Below are positions 47,238-56,917 of a DNA stretch of 64,000 nucleotides, piece by piece. Both the position numbers and the translations under genes were made by a program. The first letter of the stretch is position 1. The number at the start of each line of letters is the position of its first letter. Origin of the DNA: Bacillus sp. 1NLA3E (GTDB taxonomy: Bacteria; Bacillota; Bacilli; Bacillales; Cytobacillaceae). The notes below the pieces were generated by a model, which saw only the letters and a list, made by a program, of their open reading frames with translations, was not told the origin of the DNA and searched no databases. The DNA is taken from NCBI RefSeq assembly GCF_000242895.2, contig NC_021171.1, positions 2,886,001 through 2,950,000 on the forward strand, written 5' to 3'.

Positions 47238-47392
47238 AATTTCAAGGTATTAAAAAGCCGACTGATCCTTAATAGAGACCAATCGGCTATACGAGATTTT
47301 TTCTATGTTTTCAACACACAATTCTATATGTTAAGCGTCTACACTCTATGCTTTACTCGCCTGTTTAGCGTGTAATTTTTTACATTGCTAAT
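47238..47392. repeat. Duplicated segment, copy B
   Basis: Counterpart of 24900-25055 in the same orientation, with roughly 85-90% identity by eye. It carries the same terminator (CCGACTGATCC...CCAATCGG) and the last codons of the same gene, here broken by a one-base insertion. Confidence 0.75.
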
Positions 47393-47414
47393 TTAAATAC
47401 ATTTTATCAAAGTG

Positions 47415-47750
47415 TTATTTGATTTTCCCGTTTCCTTTGAGTCCTACAATCAAGAGAACAAGTAAAAATCCACACACCGCTCCGAGAATTCCTCCAATGA
47501 TAGCACCGATTTCTCCAACTGCTTCGTATCCACGCAATCCAAGGAATACAAAGTCTACATAATAGTTACCGCCCAAATTCATTCCTATAAACAATCCGAT
47601 TATAATACCAGCAATAAAGAATAGTGAAAACATAATAGTTAAAATAACTAGCCCTGTTCGATTAACTTTTCTATTTAAGTAAGAATAAAGAGAATAAAAA
47701 ATAAGTACATATATTAATGCATGAATTAACAAGGGTATTAAGGTTGCCAT
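47415..47750 (-). CDS. Small membrane protein (111 aa)
   Basis: A 111-residue membrane protein with three or four hydrophobic helices (about residues 4-24, 32-54, 82-106). It has Gly-rich helical segments (IAGIIIGLFIGMNLGG and GAIIGGILGAVCGF) and ends in a short basic tail. GAGGGGGAATTTGG precedes the ATG. No family is recognised. It stands alone between the duplicated segment and the aminotransferase gene. Confidence 0.65.
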   Translation of the reverse strand: MATLIPLLIHALIYVLIFYSLYSYLNRKVNRTGLVILTIMFSLFFIAGIIIGLFIGMNLGGNYYVDFVFLGLRGYEAVGEIGAIIGGILGAVCGFLLVLLIVGLKGNGKIK

Positions 47751-47867
47751 CCAAATTCCCCCTCAAAAAAACCTTTTATATCTCAATAATTCACCTATCT
47801 TCAATCTTCATTATATGTCCTAATCTTTTTACTGTTAAGTAACAAATGTTGTTTAACAGAAACTCTT

Positions 47868-49082
47868 TTATAATTCTCTTTTAAAAAAAGTATTCTCTTT
47901 CTCTAATTTACGATGCACTATTTCTCCTATACGCTTCATGCCCTCATTGATTTTGTCTATAGGCATATTCGAGTAATTTAAACGTAAAGTATTTTTCTTA
48001 GTTCCATTCGGAAAAAATGGGGCACCAGGAACAAACGCAACATTATTTTCCAAACATTCAGCGAATAATTCCCCCGAATCAACAGAATCAGGGAGCTCCA
48101 CCCAAATAAATAATCCGCCTTCTGGCTTACTATAGGCCAAATTCTTAGGAAAAAATTCTTCAATACAAGATAACATAGCTGTGCATCTTTCTTTATAAAC
48201 AGCTTTGATTGTATTAACGTGCTCTTCGATGTCGTAAAGTTCCATATACTTTGCTGTAATTCTTTGAGCAAAGCTGTCCGTATGCAAGTCAGCTATTTGC
48301 TTAAAAGAAACATACTTATCAATAAAAGTCTTATCTGCACAAATCCACCCAAGTCGAAGACCGGGAGCAAAAATCTTAGAGAAAGTGCTTAAATAAATTA
48401 CTCTGCTCTCTGTGTCAAAATGTTTCACAGGTGGGAGTGGCTCTCCAGCAAATCTTACAGCTCCATAGGGGTTATCCTCTACAATCAGTACATCATATTG
48501 ATTAGCAAGCTCAATCATTCTTTTTCGTCTTTCAAGTTTCAATGTACGACCTGTAGGGTTTTGAAAATCCGGGATAGTATAGATAAATTTTGCATCAGGA
48601 TGTTCTTGCAACTTTTTCTCAAGTTCTTCCATAACCATTCCATCATCATCCATGGATACTTCAACAAATTTAGCATTATATGACTTGAAAACGTTAATTG
48701 CTGCAAGATAGGTTGGGCTTTCACAAATAATAGTATCTCCCTCATTGATAAATAATCTTCCAGTAAGGTCGATTGCTTGCTGGGACCCTGATGTGATAAG
48801 AACATTTTCAATAGTAGAGTTGATCCCGATAACTTTCATCCTTTGAACAATAAATTCTCTTAAAGGAATATATCCTTCAGTCGTGCTATATTGAAGGGAA
48901 GCCGCACCCTCTTCATTCAATACAGCATTGCATGCACCCTTAAGAGCTTCTACTGGAAACAACTCTGGAGCGGGCAGTCCTCCCGCAAAAGAGATTACTT
49001 CTGGTCTTTCTGTTACTTTTAAAATTTCACGTGTCTCAGAGGATTTTACTAAACGAGCTCTCTCTGCAAATTTATTCCCCAT
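47868..49082 (-). CDS. PLP-dependent aminotransferase, 2-aminoadipate/LysN type
   Basis: A 404-residue class I aminotransferase of the subgroup related to LysN and to the MocR C-terminal domain. Recognition points: VISFAGGLPAPELFP at the N-terminus, SGSQQAIDLTGRLF, YTIPDFQNPTGRT, VEDNPYGAVRF, and the PLP lysine in LSTFSKIFAPGLRLGW. AAGGGGTGGTTATAT precedes the ATG. It is 75 bp downstream of the MFS exporter in the same direction, and a MocR regulator lies upstream; the three may form one functional unit handling an amino acid or amine. Substrate not known. Confidence 0.9.
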   Translation of the reverse strand: MGNKFAERARLVKSSETREILKVTERPEVISFAGGLPAPELFPVEALKGACNAVLNEEGAASLQYSTTEGYIPLREFIVQRMKVIGINSTIENVLITSGSQQAIDLTGRLFINEGDTIICESPTYLAAINVFKSYNAKFVEVSMDDDGMVMEELEKKLQEHPDAKFIYTIPDFQNPTGRTLKLERRKRMIELANQYDVLIVEDNPYGAVRFAGEPLPPVKHFDTESRVIYLSTFSKIFAPGLRLGWICADKTFIDKYVSFKQIADLHTDSFAQRITAKYMELYDIEEHVNTIKAVYKERCTAMLSCIEEFFPKNLAYSKPEGGLFIWVELPDSVDSGELFAECLENNVAFVPGAPFFPNGTKKNTLRLNYSNMPIDKINEGMKRIGEIVHRKLEKENTFFKREL

Positions 49083-49156
49083 ATATAACCACCCCTTTTT
49101 TTATTTTTGCAATTGATTACGATTAACAATTATTTTAAAAGAATAATAGGCTACCT

Positions 49157-50482
49157 TTACTCTGTTATCTCTATTTTGTTAGACCTTCTTTGAGTGCTAC
49201 CTGCCCCAATAACAATTGGAATAAGCAGTAATGAAAGCACAGCACCAGCAATTGAAAGAGTTGCATAACTGGAGTGTGCTACAACCATTCCAGATAAACC
49301 TCCTCCTAATGCTCCCGACAAAGCAATCAAAACATCTACAGAACCCTGCGTCTTAGCCCGAGTAGAAGGTGGAGTTGAATCTACAAGAATCGCTGTGCCA
49401 CTAATTAAACCAAAATTCCAGCCAAGTCCAAGTAAAGCAAGTGCTGTTATGAGCACTACCATCGAATCAGCAGGTCCCACAGCAGCTAAAATGCCAGAAA
49501 CAAATAGTGTAATGGCAGAAGCAATAGCCATAAAAGTACGGCCAATTTTATCAACAAGAAAACCAGTTACTAACGAAGGCAAAAACATAGCACCTATATG
49601 AAATCCAATGACAAGTCCTACTTCATTCAACCCATGTTCATGGTGTCCCATATGTATGGGTGTCATCGTCATAATTGCCAACATCACAAATTGAGTGAGA
49701 ACCATTACTGCAGCTCCTGCAAAAATGCCTCGTCTGTTTATTGATAACAATTTTGAATTTTCCCCTAAAAGTAAATTACTGGATGTTCTTTGAGCATCAG
49801 ATATTGCTTTTGCAACAATAAAGGGATCAGGACGAAGTAAAATGAATAGAACTAAACCAGCTACTATATACGCTGCAGCAGCTAATATAAATGGACCAGC
49901 TAAAGCAGGAACTCCTATGGATATAGCAAACTCACCCATTACATCCACCAGGTTTGGGCCAGCAACAGCACCGAATGTAGTGGAAACCATGGCCATACTA
50001 ATAGCCTTTGCTCTTTGTGCCCGGTTTGCCAAGTCAGTTCCTGCGTAGCGTGCTTGTAAGTTTGTAGCCGTTCCAGCCCCGTAGATAAGCAGTGAAGTAA
50101 ATAAAAGTAGAATGCTATTCATTAATGCTGCAATAACTACTCCAATCGCACCAATACCTCCAGCCAAAAATCCTACCGCAAGTCCAGTACGACGACCAAA
50201 TCTCTGAGAAAATCGTCCCACTAGTAGTGCAGCACCTGCTGATCCCAAAGTAAATAGAGCCGTCGGAATTCCAGTTACACTGTCTGTACCTAACATATTT
50301 TGCGCTAGAAGTGCCCCTACTGTTATTCCTGCTGCAAGTCCTGCTCCTCCAAAAATTTGGGATATGACAACAACAATTAATGTTCTTTTATATAATTGTT
50401 GTTGTTTTTCTGAAGAACGAATGTAGCTTTGTAGCGAAGCTGTTTGGGCGGCTACCGCTTTTACACTATCTTTATGTAACAT
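49157..50482 (-). CDS. MFS transporter
   Basis: A 441-residue, 12-helix major facilitator with a long cytoplasmic N-terminus (residues 1-32). The loop 2-3 motif is VGRFSQRFGRRTG, and a similar one lies between helices 8 and 9 (GFLVDKIGRTF). HMGHHEHGLNE in the centre is a His-rich loop. GAAAGGTAGGG precedes the ATG. It belongs to the drug/metabolite exporter group by general look; the linked MocR regulator suggests an amino-acid-like or PLP-related substrate. Confidence 0.9.
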   Translation of the reverse strand: MLHKDSVKAVAAQTASLQSYIRSSEKQQQLYKRTLIVVVISQIFGGAGLAAGITVGALLAQNMLGTDSVTGIPTALFTLGSAGAALLVGRFSQRFGRRTGLAVGFLAGGIGAIGVVIAALMNSILLLFTSLLIYGAGTATNLQARYAGTDLANRAQRAKAISMAMVSTTFGAVAGPNLVDVMGEFAISIGVPALAGPFILAAAAYIVAGLVLFILLRPDPFIVAKAISDAQRTSSNLLLGENSKLLSINRRGIFAGAAVMVLTQFVMLAIMTMTPIHMGHHEHGLNEVGLVIGFHIGAMFLPSLVTGFLVDKIGRTFMAIASAITLFVSGILAAVGPADSMVVLITALALLGLGWNFGLISGTAILVDSTPPSTRAKTQGSVDVLIALSGALGGGLSGMVVAHSSYATLSIAGAVLSLLLIPIVIGAGSTQRRSNKIEITE

Positions 50483-50566
50483 AATCTACCCTACCTTTCT
50501 AGAACCCTGATTCTATTTTCCATTAAACCCCTAGCTATATTTGAAACATCATAACACGCACTAAAA

Positions 50567-50591
50567 AACCATACAATATTTAATTGTATGG
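50567..50591 (-). terminator. Terminator of the MocR gene
   Basis: CCATACAATT and AATATTGTATGG form a stem; on the minus strand TTTTTT follows. It separates the regulator from the MFS gene. Confidence 0.75.
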
Positions 50592-50600
50592 CGAACAATA

Positions 50601-51989
50601 TTAGGTAAGATCGTTTAGCAAACATTTAAGGATCATCAATCCTTGCTCAAGCTCTTCGGGGGTTTTTGGTGCACATACAGATACTCTGACAGCCCTTTCC
50701 GGGCAACTATTTCCAACTACAAACCGTTCAGCTGCATACACTTGTACCCCATGCTGTGCAGCTAACAATTCAAATTCAGCCCCTGTAATCTTTCCTGGTA
50801 ATAACAACCAACGGAAGATGCCTGTCTGATCACCTAAGCACGTAAAGTCTGCCAGATATCGATCTACGATTTGGTTTCTGCGAATCGTTTGTTCCAGATG
50901 ACCCTCAATTAAGACTTCAAATTGATTTGATACAATCGTACGTGCTGTCAGTTCTGCTAATAACGGGGAAACCGTAATATTTAAATTATAAAGTGCCTTA
51001 GAAATTGGCTCCTTAAATTGATCTGGAACCGCTACATATGCTAATCGTAACCCTAGAGCTAAGACTTTCGATAAACTTGCAATATAGATGACCTGTTCTG
51101 GGGCAAATGATGCGAGTGCTGGAAGAGGTTTTTTACCCAGAAGATGGTATGAGGCATCTTCAATAATGAACTGTTTATATTTTTTTGCAATAGCTGCAAT
51201 CATTTTTCGATTCTCAACAGACATAAAGGAAGCTGTCGGATTATGATAATCTGGGATCAAATAAATGCCTTTAATATTATCATTTTTACATGCATACTCA
51301 AAAGCCGTTGGACTCATTTCATAGTTCTCTGATTTTATCGGTACTATTTGTACACTAAGCATAGCTGCAACAGTTTTTAACCCAGCGTATGTATGATGGT
51401 CCACACCAATGCGATCTCCTGGCTTACAAAGACTTGCCAATGTAGCAGCAATCGCATTTTGGCCCCCATTTGCAAATAAAATGTGATCAATGGTTGTTTC
51501 AAACCCACCTCTTCGGATTAGCTTTATAGCTGCATCCTTTTGCCAAAGGCTTTCGCCTGCCCTACCATAACCAAACCATTTTTCATAATCTGTCTCTTGG
51601 AGCATACTTTTTAATTGGAGTAGCAGTGGCTCGTAAGAATCATTATCTGGCAGTGTTGCTCCCATTTCAATTAAGTGCCTCGGCTTTGTATCTTCAAGTA
51701 AATACGCATTCGATAACGCATCATACGATACAAATGTGCCACTTCCAACAGATGCACTTAGCAAGCCCTTTAACTCACACACTTTAAAAGCTTTTGAAAT
51801 GGTACTTAAATTTAAATCCAAATAATCAGCCAGTTCTCTCTGTGGAGGAAGTTTTGTTCCAGGTAATAAAACTCCATTTAATATATCCTGTTCCAATTGC
51901 CGTGCGAGTGCTTGATAAATAGGCTTAGCAGTTTTATCAATCGATGGCTTCCAGCTCATTGGATAGTTCTCAAAAGAATTAATCGGCAT
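50601..51989 (-). CDS. MocR/PdxR family transcriptional regulator
   Basis: A 462-residue fusion regulator. The N-terminal GntR-type winged helix (about residues 15-80) has IYQALARQLEQDILNGVLLP and LADYLDLNLSTISKAFKVCE. The rest is an aminotransferase-like domain with PDYHNPTASFM, EDASYHLLGK and SLSKVLALGLRLAY, the last holding the PLP lysine. These proteins use PLP or an amino-acid-PLP adduct as effector. ATG at 51989 follows AAAGGAT by eight bases. It lies upstream of the MFS and aminotransferase genes, which are probable targets. Confidence 0.9.
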   Translation of the reverse strand: MPINSFENYPMSWKPSIDKTAKPIYQALARQLEQDILNGVLLPGTKLPPQRELADYLDLNLSTISKAFKVCELKGLLSASVGSGTFVSYDALSNAYLLEDTKPRHLIEMGATLPDNDSYEPLLLQLKSMLQETDYEKWFGYGRAGESLWQKDAAIKLIRRGGFETTIDHILFANGGQNAIAATLASLCKPGDRIGVDHHTYAGLKTVAAMLSVQIVPIKSENYEMSPTAFEYACKNDNIKGIYLIPDYHNPTASFMSVENRKMIAAIAKKYKQFIIEDASYHLLGKKPLPALASFAPEQVIYIASLSKVLALGLRLAYVAVPDQFKEPISKALYNLNITVSPLLAELTARTIVSNQFEVLIEGHLEQTIRRNQIVDRYLADFTCLGDQTGIFRWLLLPGKITGAEFELLAAQHGVQVYAAERFVVGNSCPERAVRVSVCAPKTPEELEQGLMILKCLLNDLT

Positions 51990-52347
51990 GATACGCATCC
52001 TTTTTCACACAATTATATGGTTGAGGCGTTTATAAAACAATTATAATTTTCTTTTTATTCTTTGCCTATTCGTGAATATCCGAGTAGCCAATCCTTGAGT
52101 ATGAATTTATCCGTAAATTTAACCAATGAACCTTTTGAACTAACCTACCACGATTTAGGTACAAACATTTACTACATCTAAGTTATTACTCCAGTAAATG
52201 GTCATAATATGGGGAAAATCACTTTCTTTATTACATGAAAGCTTCTGATTGCTGAGCAACAAATTATACATATAGTTAATCAATTAATTTTCCACGATAC
52301 ATTTTTTCACGATTTCACGTTCAATATATTCTTAAATGATTCGGACC
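51990..52347. other. Intergenic region of about 360 bp
   Basis: AT-rich. It must hold the MocR promoter near 52010-52060, where ACAATTATA occurs on both sides of a short spacer and could be the operator. No open frame or convincing hairpin was seen. Confidence 0.4.
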
Positions 52348-52677
52348 TTATACTTCAGGAATAACTCCGGCAATTAGTAGGATGAAGATGATTAGGCCCA
52401 TTAGCATAAAAGTTAGAGATGCCAAGAACACAGGCCCTTTTCTGAAGACAAGTTCCGATCTTTTTTGGATAATGCCTGTCATGGCGCTAGCCTCGCTTTC
52501 ACTATACTTCGTAAAATTACCTCCACTGCTTGAAAACCAAAAGACGATTACAGAAAAAGTGACTCCTCCAATAAACATTATTTCAATGAATCTGATAGAT
52601 AATTTCTCTGCAACAAAATAGGTGATGGCTGTTTCCACAATCAACGATATTACATAAATAATTAGAGGCTTTTTCAT
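52348..52677 (-). CDS. Small membrane protein (109 aa), possibly DUF3899
   Basis: A 109-residue protein with hydrophobic segments at about 4-24, 29-47 and 83-105 and a hydrophilic Ser/Gly-rich loop (SSSGGNFTKYSESEAS). The overall plan fits the DUF3899 family of Bacillus membrane proteins, but the match is weak by eye. ATG at 52677 follows GTAGGAGGAAATAAG, which rules out the 40 upstream codons. Function unknown. Confidence 0.65.
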   Translation of the reverse strand: MKKPLIIYVISLIVETAITYFVAEKLSIRFIEIMFIGGVTFSVIVFWFSSSGGNFTKYSESEASAMTGIIQKRSELVFRKGPVFLASLTFMLMGLIIFILLIAGVIPEV

Positions 52678-52969
52678 CTTATTTCCTCCTACTTGGTAGT
52701 TGTTCTGACATCTCGCCTTAACTTCCTTATTTTTAACAGAATCCGAAAATGCCAGCAAAATAACAACTTCAGATCTACGAGGATAATATAAATTCAAAAA
52801 GATTAATTATTATTTATGGGTGCTGTACAAACAAAAATGGACACTGATCCCTTTTTTTAGAATCGTGGCCTTTAATAGATAACTAAGATATTGACTCAGA
52901 CTTAAAATATTCTACCGCTACCCACCCTTTAGTAAAGATAGTTCTTACAATCTCACAAATACTGCCATG

Positions 52970-53146
52970 TTATTCTTTATTTTCCTTTTCAAGTAGTTCA
53001 ATTATCCTATCCAGCTTTTGTTCTAGTACCTTTGAATTGGTAGGATTTTTTATGACAATTGAACGAATAACAAAATAAACAGCAAAAACTATTCCAAGCA
53101 ACAAAATAAAAATAATTAGCTGAAATAACAAATCACCAAAATTCAT
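52970..53146 (-). CDS. DUF4083-like small membrane protein (58 aa)
   Basis: A 58-codon frame: MNFGDLLFQLIIFILLLGIV forms one membrane helix, followed by a basic turn (FVIRSIVIKN) and an amphipathic tail LEQKLDRIIELLEKE. This is the pattern of the DUF4083 family in Bacillus. A ribosome site (GTGGAGGGTAAAT) precedes the ATG. The end coordinate may be off by one base. Function unknown. Confidence 0.7.
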   Translation of the reverse strand: MNFGDLLFQLIIFILLLGIVFAVYFVIRSIVIKNPTNSKVLEQKLDRIIELLEKENKE

Positions 53147-53309
53147 ATTTACCCTCCACTATGTTTTGGATAATAGTTCTATTTTAATTATTAGGTCTTG
53201 ATATATCTTCTTGCTTAAAAGCAAACCTTCTCTTAACTAAAACAAGTATCAGGGCTTTTACCTTGACCAGCCCTACTTTCATTATAGGTACCCTTTTATT
53301 CACTAGGTT

Positions 53310-53519
53310 TTACTTGTCATTATCCAAATCACTTTCAAGAAATGACTTTTTATTCCCATTAATCCCATGCTTTTTTTCGATAAATTGACCAATCAAAGAC
53401 TTGTTTATACCATCTCTGATTGCTGTTGAAATTACTAAATACAAAATAAATAAACCAACAATCCAAAGAATAACATTAAAAACCAGAACTAAACCTGGTA
53501 CACCGATATTTGAAAACAT
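53310..53519 (-). CDS. Small membrane protein (69 aa)
   Basis: A 69-residue protein with one long hydrophobic segment (about residues 8-33, VPGLVLVFNVILWIVGLFIL) and a charged tail (IEKKHGINGNKKSFLESDLD). ATG at 53519 follows GGGGGGAATT; four upstream codons are discounted. No family is recognised. It is one of three short membrane proteins in a row on this strand. Confidence 0.6.
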   Translation of the reverse strand: MFSNIGVPGLVLVFNVILWIVGLFILYLVISTAIRDGINKSLIGQFIEKKHGINGNKKSFLESDLDNDK

Positions 53520-53787
53520 AATTCCCCCCAATTAATTCTAATAATATCAGTAATTTACTATTTTATGGTAACTCATATAGTTTGATGGGGGTTCATAAAA
53601 AATTGAAAATTTTATGATTATTATTTTCAAGTAAATGGCCTTAACATGATGAAAAAGGCGCGATCATCCTTTTGATAATCCGCCTGATAGCTGAAGATTG
53701 GTGCTGATTTTTTATTGAAGGAGCCCCCTGCTTTACTTCTTATTTATTGTAAAGCTCCCATAAATTGAATAACCATTTCTATGAATG

Positions 53788-54333
53788 TCATTCATTGAAT
53801 CTCCCCATAACAATGGTGTTATAGTATTCACCATCGGAAAGCATTTTGTCTTTTTTTAATATGCCTTCGATTTCAAAGCCATGCTTTTTGTAAAGCTCAA
53901 TGGCTCTACCGTTTGTTTCTAAGACATTCAAAGTCATTTTTTTAATACAATTAGAGTCAGCCCAAGCGATAGACTCCTTCAAAAGATTTTTTCCGATTCG
54001 ATATCCCCAAAAATGTTTGAGTACGCACACACCGAATTCTACTTTATGGGAGAATCTCATAAGGTAAGTTCCTTCACATCTTGAGAACCCAATAATACCC
54101 TCACTAGCCACAGCAACCAAAAATAAATTTCTTGAACTTACTGTGTCCGTATGTATAACCCTTTTAAATCCAGGTACATCTATGAAAGCCTCTCCTTTTT
54201 CTCTGTCCATATTCTCCGTTTCTCCATCAATTTGTAGCCTTAATGCGGACAAATCTTTTGCATCGTTTTCGATGGAAGACCTTATGGTATACGTCAATCC
54301 ATTCACATGATATTCCTGATTATCAATTATCAT
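53788..54333 (-). CDS. GNAT family N-acetyltransferase
   Basis: A 181-residue acetyltransferase of the RimI/SpeG-like type: VHTDTVSSRNLFLVA precedes the core, VCVLKHFWGYRIGKNLLKES holds the acetyl-CoA loop, and LNVLETNGRAIELYKKHGFE and IEGILKKD end the fold. AAGGATAGG precedes the ATG. Transcribed alone. The 230 bp downstream hold an imperfect GGCGCGATCATC/GATAATCCGCC hairpin near 53656. Substrate unknown. Confidence 0.85.
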   Translation of the reverse strand: MIIDNQEYHVNGLTYTIRSSIENDAKDLSALRLQIDGETENMDREKGEAFIDVPGFKRVIHTDTVSSRNLFLVAVASEGIIGFSRCEGTYLMRFSHKVEFGVCVLKHFWGYRIGKNLLKESIAWADSNCIKKMTLNVLETNGRAIELYKKHGFEIEGILKKDKMLSDGEYYNTIVMGRFNE

Positions 54334-54715
54334 TTGTTTAACCTATCCTTATTTATAAAATAAGTAGATGTTTATGAACTCTTCTGTCTGTCTTTAATAT
54401 AAATACATCCCATCATATACTCCATGGAAGAAATCAATAATCCTTCTTAAGCTACGGGTGCGGTAGTTTAACAAGCTAAAGGCAGCAATCAAAATCATTA
54501 TCTTTATCTTCCACATCCGAACAATATTAAGGTTTAATCCGCTTGCCCCACAATTTCCGGTTATGAAACTGTGCCATGCCTCGAAAAAAACAGGATAGTC
54601 AAATGATCCATTTGAGAAACGGAGTCATTCAACCAACCTAAATTAGGATTTATCATTAATTTCAAAGTTAAAACTATAACAATTTATAGTGCATTATCAT
54701 GAATGTCGTAAAATT
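54334..54715. other. Intergenic region of about 380 bp
   Basis: No gene is supported. It contains short Bacillus-type GC-richer stretches (for example GCTACGGGTGCGGTAGTTTA at 54454) but no clear terminator for the cytochrome operon that ends here. Confidence 0.35.
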
Positions 54716-56047
54716 TTAATTATTCTTTGCCCCATCCTGAATCCAGTTTTTAAAAGTTTGAATCGTATCATTACTCAAAGGTTGTCCAGGAGGCATCGGG
54801 AATTTCATTTTACCTGTCAAACTATCATATAGCAGGCTATTATCAGGATTTCCAGGAGTTATTTCCTTCGAAATTCCAGAATAGCTTCCGTATCCAGGAT
54901 GACATTGGGTGCAAGAAGTCTGAAAAATAGGTAGAATGTCTTTTTGAAAACTTGGATGGGTAACTACGCCCGTCGAGGCTAAAGTCTTAGGTTCAGAACT
55001 CATTCCTTGATAGGTTAGAATACCTAGCCCTATCATTATTACCGCTGCCACACCCAGTGCAATGGGTCTTTTCTTAGGTGTACGACTCGGATTACGATCA
55101 ATCCATGGCAAGAAAAATAACACAAGAATCCCTATCAAAGGTAGCCCCACCATCGCTAGGACATCCAACTTCCCAGGAAAAAACTTTAGAAGTTGATATA
55201 CACCCATGAAATACCAGGCAGGCTTAGGGGTATAGTTTTCCATGTTTAATGGATCCGCTGGATCGCCCAAATCCTTAGGAAAATAACCAGCTAGAATGAA
55301 AAGGGCAGCTGCATTAATTAAAATAAAAAAAGCCATCCGAAAAGCTTCATTTGGATAAAAAGGACGTGACTTTTGGGTTATATCTTCCCCCCTCTGTTTT
55401 GCTTTAGTAAGTTCGTCTGTAGAAGTCATACCTTGACGAAGAACAAAAAAGATATGAGGCAAGAAAGATAATAAGATAATCCCAGGGAGAACAAGTATAT
55501 GGATTGCGAAGAACCGGGTTAATGTCGCTCCCGTTACGTTTACGCCATCCCGCAAAACCTGTATCAGATAATCCCCGATAAATGGAACATAACCTGCCAT
55601 TGCCGTACCGACATTCGTTGCCCAATATCCCTCTTGATCCCAAGGTAAAAGATAACCTGTAAATCCTAATGCAACAGTTCCCAGAAGCAGAATTACTCCT
55701 GAAACCCAGGTTAACTCACGGGGGTATTTATAAGCACCGACATAGAATACACGAAGCAAATGTATAACCACTAAAACAATCATGAAATCTGCTCCCCATG
55801 CATGTAAGGAGCGAACAAAATTCTCAGCACCCGAAGCTTCTATAGCCTTGACGCTGTTGTATGCTTCATTAGCTGAAGGTATGTATACTGTAGCCAATAA
55901 TATTCCCGTAATCGCTTCATTAATAAAAGCAAATAAAGTAGCAAAGCCTAAATAGTCTAAAAAATTACTTCGTTTAGGAGCAGGGTGCTTAAACATTGAG
56001 TCTAGAAGTTCCTGAACCCTTAATCTTTCTTCAAGCCATTTTCTCAA
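54716..56047 (-). CDS. Fused cytochrome b / subunit IV / cytochrome c protein of a quinol-cytochrome c reductase (QcrB-QcrC)
   Basis: A 443-residue membrane protein. Residues 1-215 are a cytochrome b6-like domain (SLHAWGADFMIVLVVIHLLR and GFTGYLLPWDQEGYW). About 220-335 is subunit-IV-like (FYPNEAFR, NYTPKPAWYFMGVYQLLKFF). The C-terminal 80 residues are a c-type cytochrome with CTQCH (near 380) and a Met ligand candidate in GKMKFPMPPG. In B. subtilis QcrB and QcrC are separate. The start is TTG at 56047, which overlaps the Rieske gene's TGA (TTTGA), behind GGAAGG. It oxidises menaquinol and passes electrons on. Confidence 0.88.
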   Translation of the reverse strand: MRKWLEERLRVQELLDSMFKHPAPKRSNFLDYLGFATLFAFINEAITGILLATVYIPSANEAYNSVKAIEASGAENFVRSLHAWGADFMIVLVVIHLLRVFYVGAYKYPRELTWVSGVILLLGTVALGFTGYLLPWDQEGYWATNVGTAMAGYVPFIGDYLIQVLRDGVNVTGATLTRFFAIHILVLPGIILLSFLPHIFFVLRQGMTSTDELTKAKQRGEDITQKSRPFYPNEAFRMAFFILINAAALFILAGYFPKDLGDPADPLNMENYTPKPAWYFMGVYQLLKFFPGKLDVLAMVGLPLIGILVLFFLPWIDRNPSRTPKKRPIALGVAAVIMIGLGILTYQGMSSEPKTLASTGVVTHPSFQKDILPIFQTSCTQCHPGYGSYSGISKEITPGNPDNSLLYDSLTGKMKFPMPPGQPLSNDTIQTFKNWIQDGAKNN

Positions 56048-56517
56048 ACCAACCTTCCCCCTACTCTTACAGAATTTCCTTGAACTTGAATAACCCGGCG
56101 TTGTAAAGGTTTTGGTATTGGTCCAAAGAGAACATTTCCTTTAATATCAAATCCTCCCCCATGACATGGACAAATGAATGTTTTCGATGCATCTTCGTAA
56201 TTTACCGCGCACTGTAAATGGGTGCAGAGAAATTCTAGAGCAAGCCATCCTTCGTTTCCCATGTTGAGTACGTAGATGCCTTCTTCGACGGCACTCCCCT
56301 GATAAGTAATTAATTTAGGAACACCTTCCTCAAAATCGGACACTTTCCCTACTTCTTTTAGCGTTTCTGCATTGGCTACCGGTGGTTCTAGAAATTTCCC
56401 AGCCGCACCAATATAACCCATTGCGATTGCAGTTCCTGCTGCACCAACACCAAGAGATAAAAAACGTCGGCGCGATATTCCCGGTTCTGTTTTCTCATTC
56501 ATTGGTTTCTTTCCCAT
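56044..56517 (-). CDS. qcrA: Rieske iron-sulfur subunit QcrA
   Basis: A 157-residue Rieske protein. SRRRFLSLG near residue 15 is a Tat-type signal-anchor, followed by a transmembrane stretch rich in Gly and Ala. The [2Fe-2S] ligands are in CTHLQC and CPCHGGGF (about residues 98 and 117). ATG at 56517 follows AGAGGTTGGAATCT. It is the first gene of a two-gene operon with the fused cytochrome, so the complex has two polypeptides instead of three. The neighbourhood has no other respiratory genes. Confidence 0.92.
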   Translation of the reverse strand: MGKKPMNEKTEPGISRRRFLSLGVGAAGTAIAMGYIGAAGKFLEPPVANAETLKEVGKVSDFEEGVPKLITYQGSAVEEGIYVLNMGNEGWLALEFLCTHLQCAVNYEDASKTFICPCHGGGFDIKGNVLFGPIPKPLQRRVIQVQGNSVRVGGRLV

Positions 56518-56917
56518 AGATTCCAACCTCTCGTCATTCTAGTTTGGGCAATCACCATTATCAACACCAAAATCATTAGGCGATAACCATAATATCAACA
56601 AGCGATAAATTCAGCATTTAATATTCCCATGCCTAACCAGTCGGAATGGGGGATGCAACTGACCAATTAGAAAAAATCCCTCCTCGTATTTAACTTCACC
56701 TGAGAGTAACATGGGACGGTAAGGCTTACAATAGCCTTGATTGGTATTTCACATTGTTGTAATATTTATCCTTTTATAAGTCATTGAAGTGAGAACAAAG
56801 GAGGTTTTGGTTAAATTTCCTTTAAAAAGGGAATATATTGGAAAAGACCATATTAATGAAAAGCCCCTATTACCTATATAAAAAAGAGATCCTTCATGAT
56901 TGAAGAATCCACACCCA
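56518..56917. other. Intergenic region of about 400 bp
   Basis: Holds the promoter region of the bc-complex operon. TTGATTGGTATTTCACATTG (56736-56755) is AT-rich. No open frame was supported. A weak hairpin (GGATTC..GAAGGATC) near 56888-56912 may end the gene at 56918. Confidence 0.35.
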
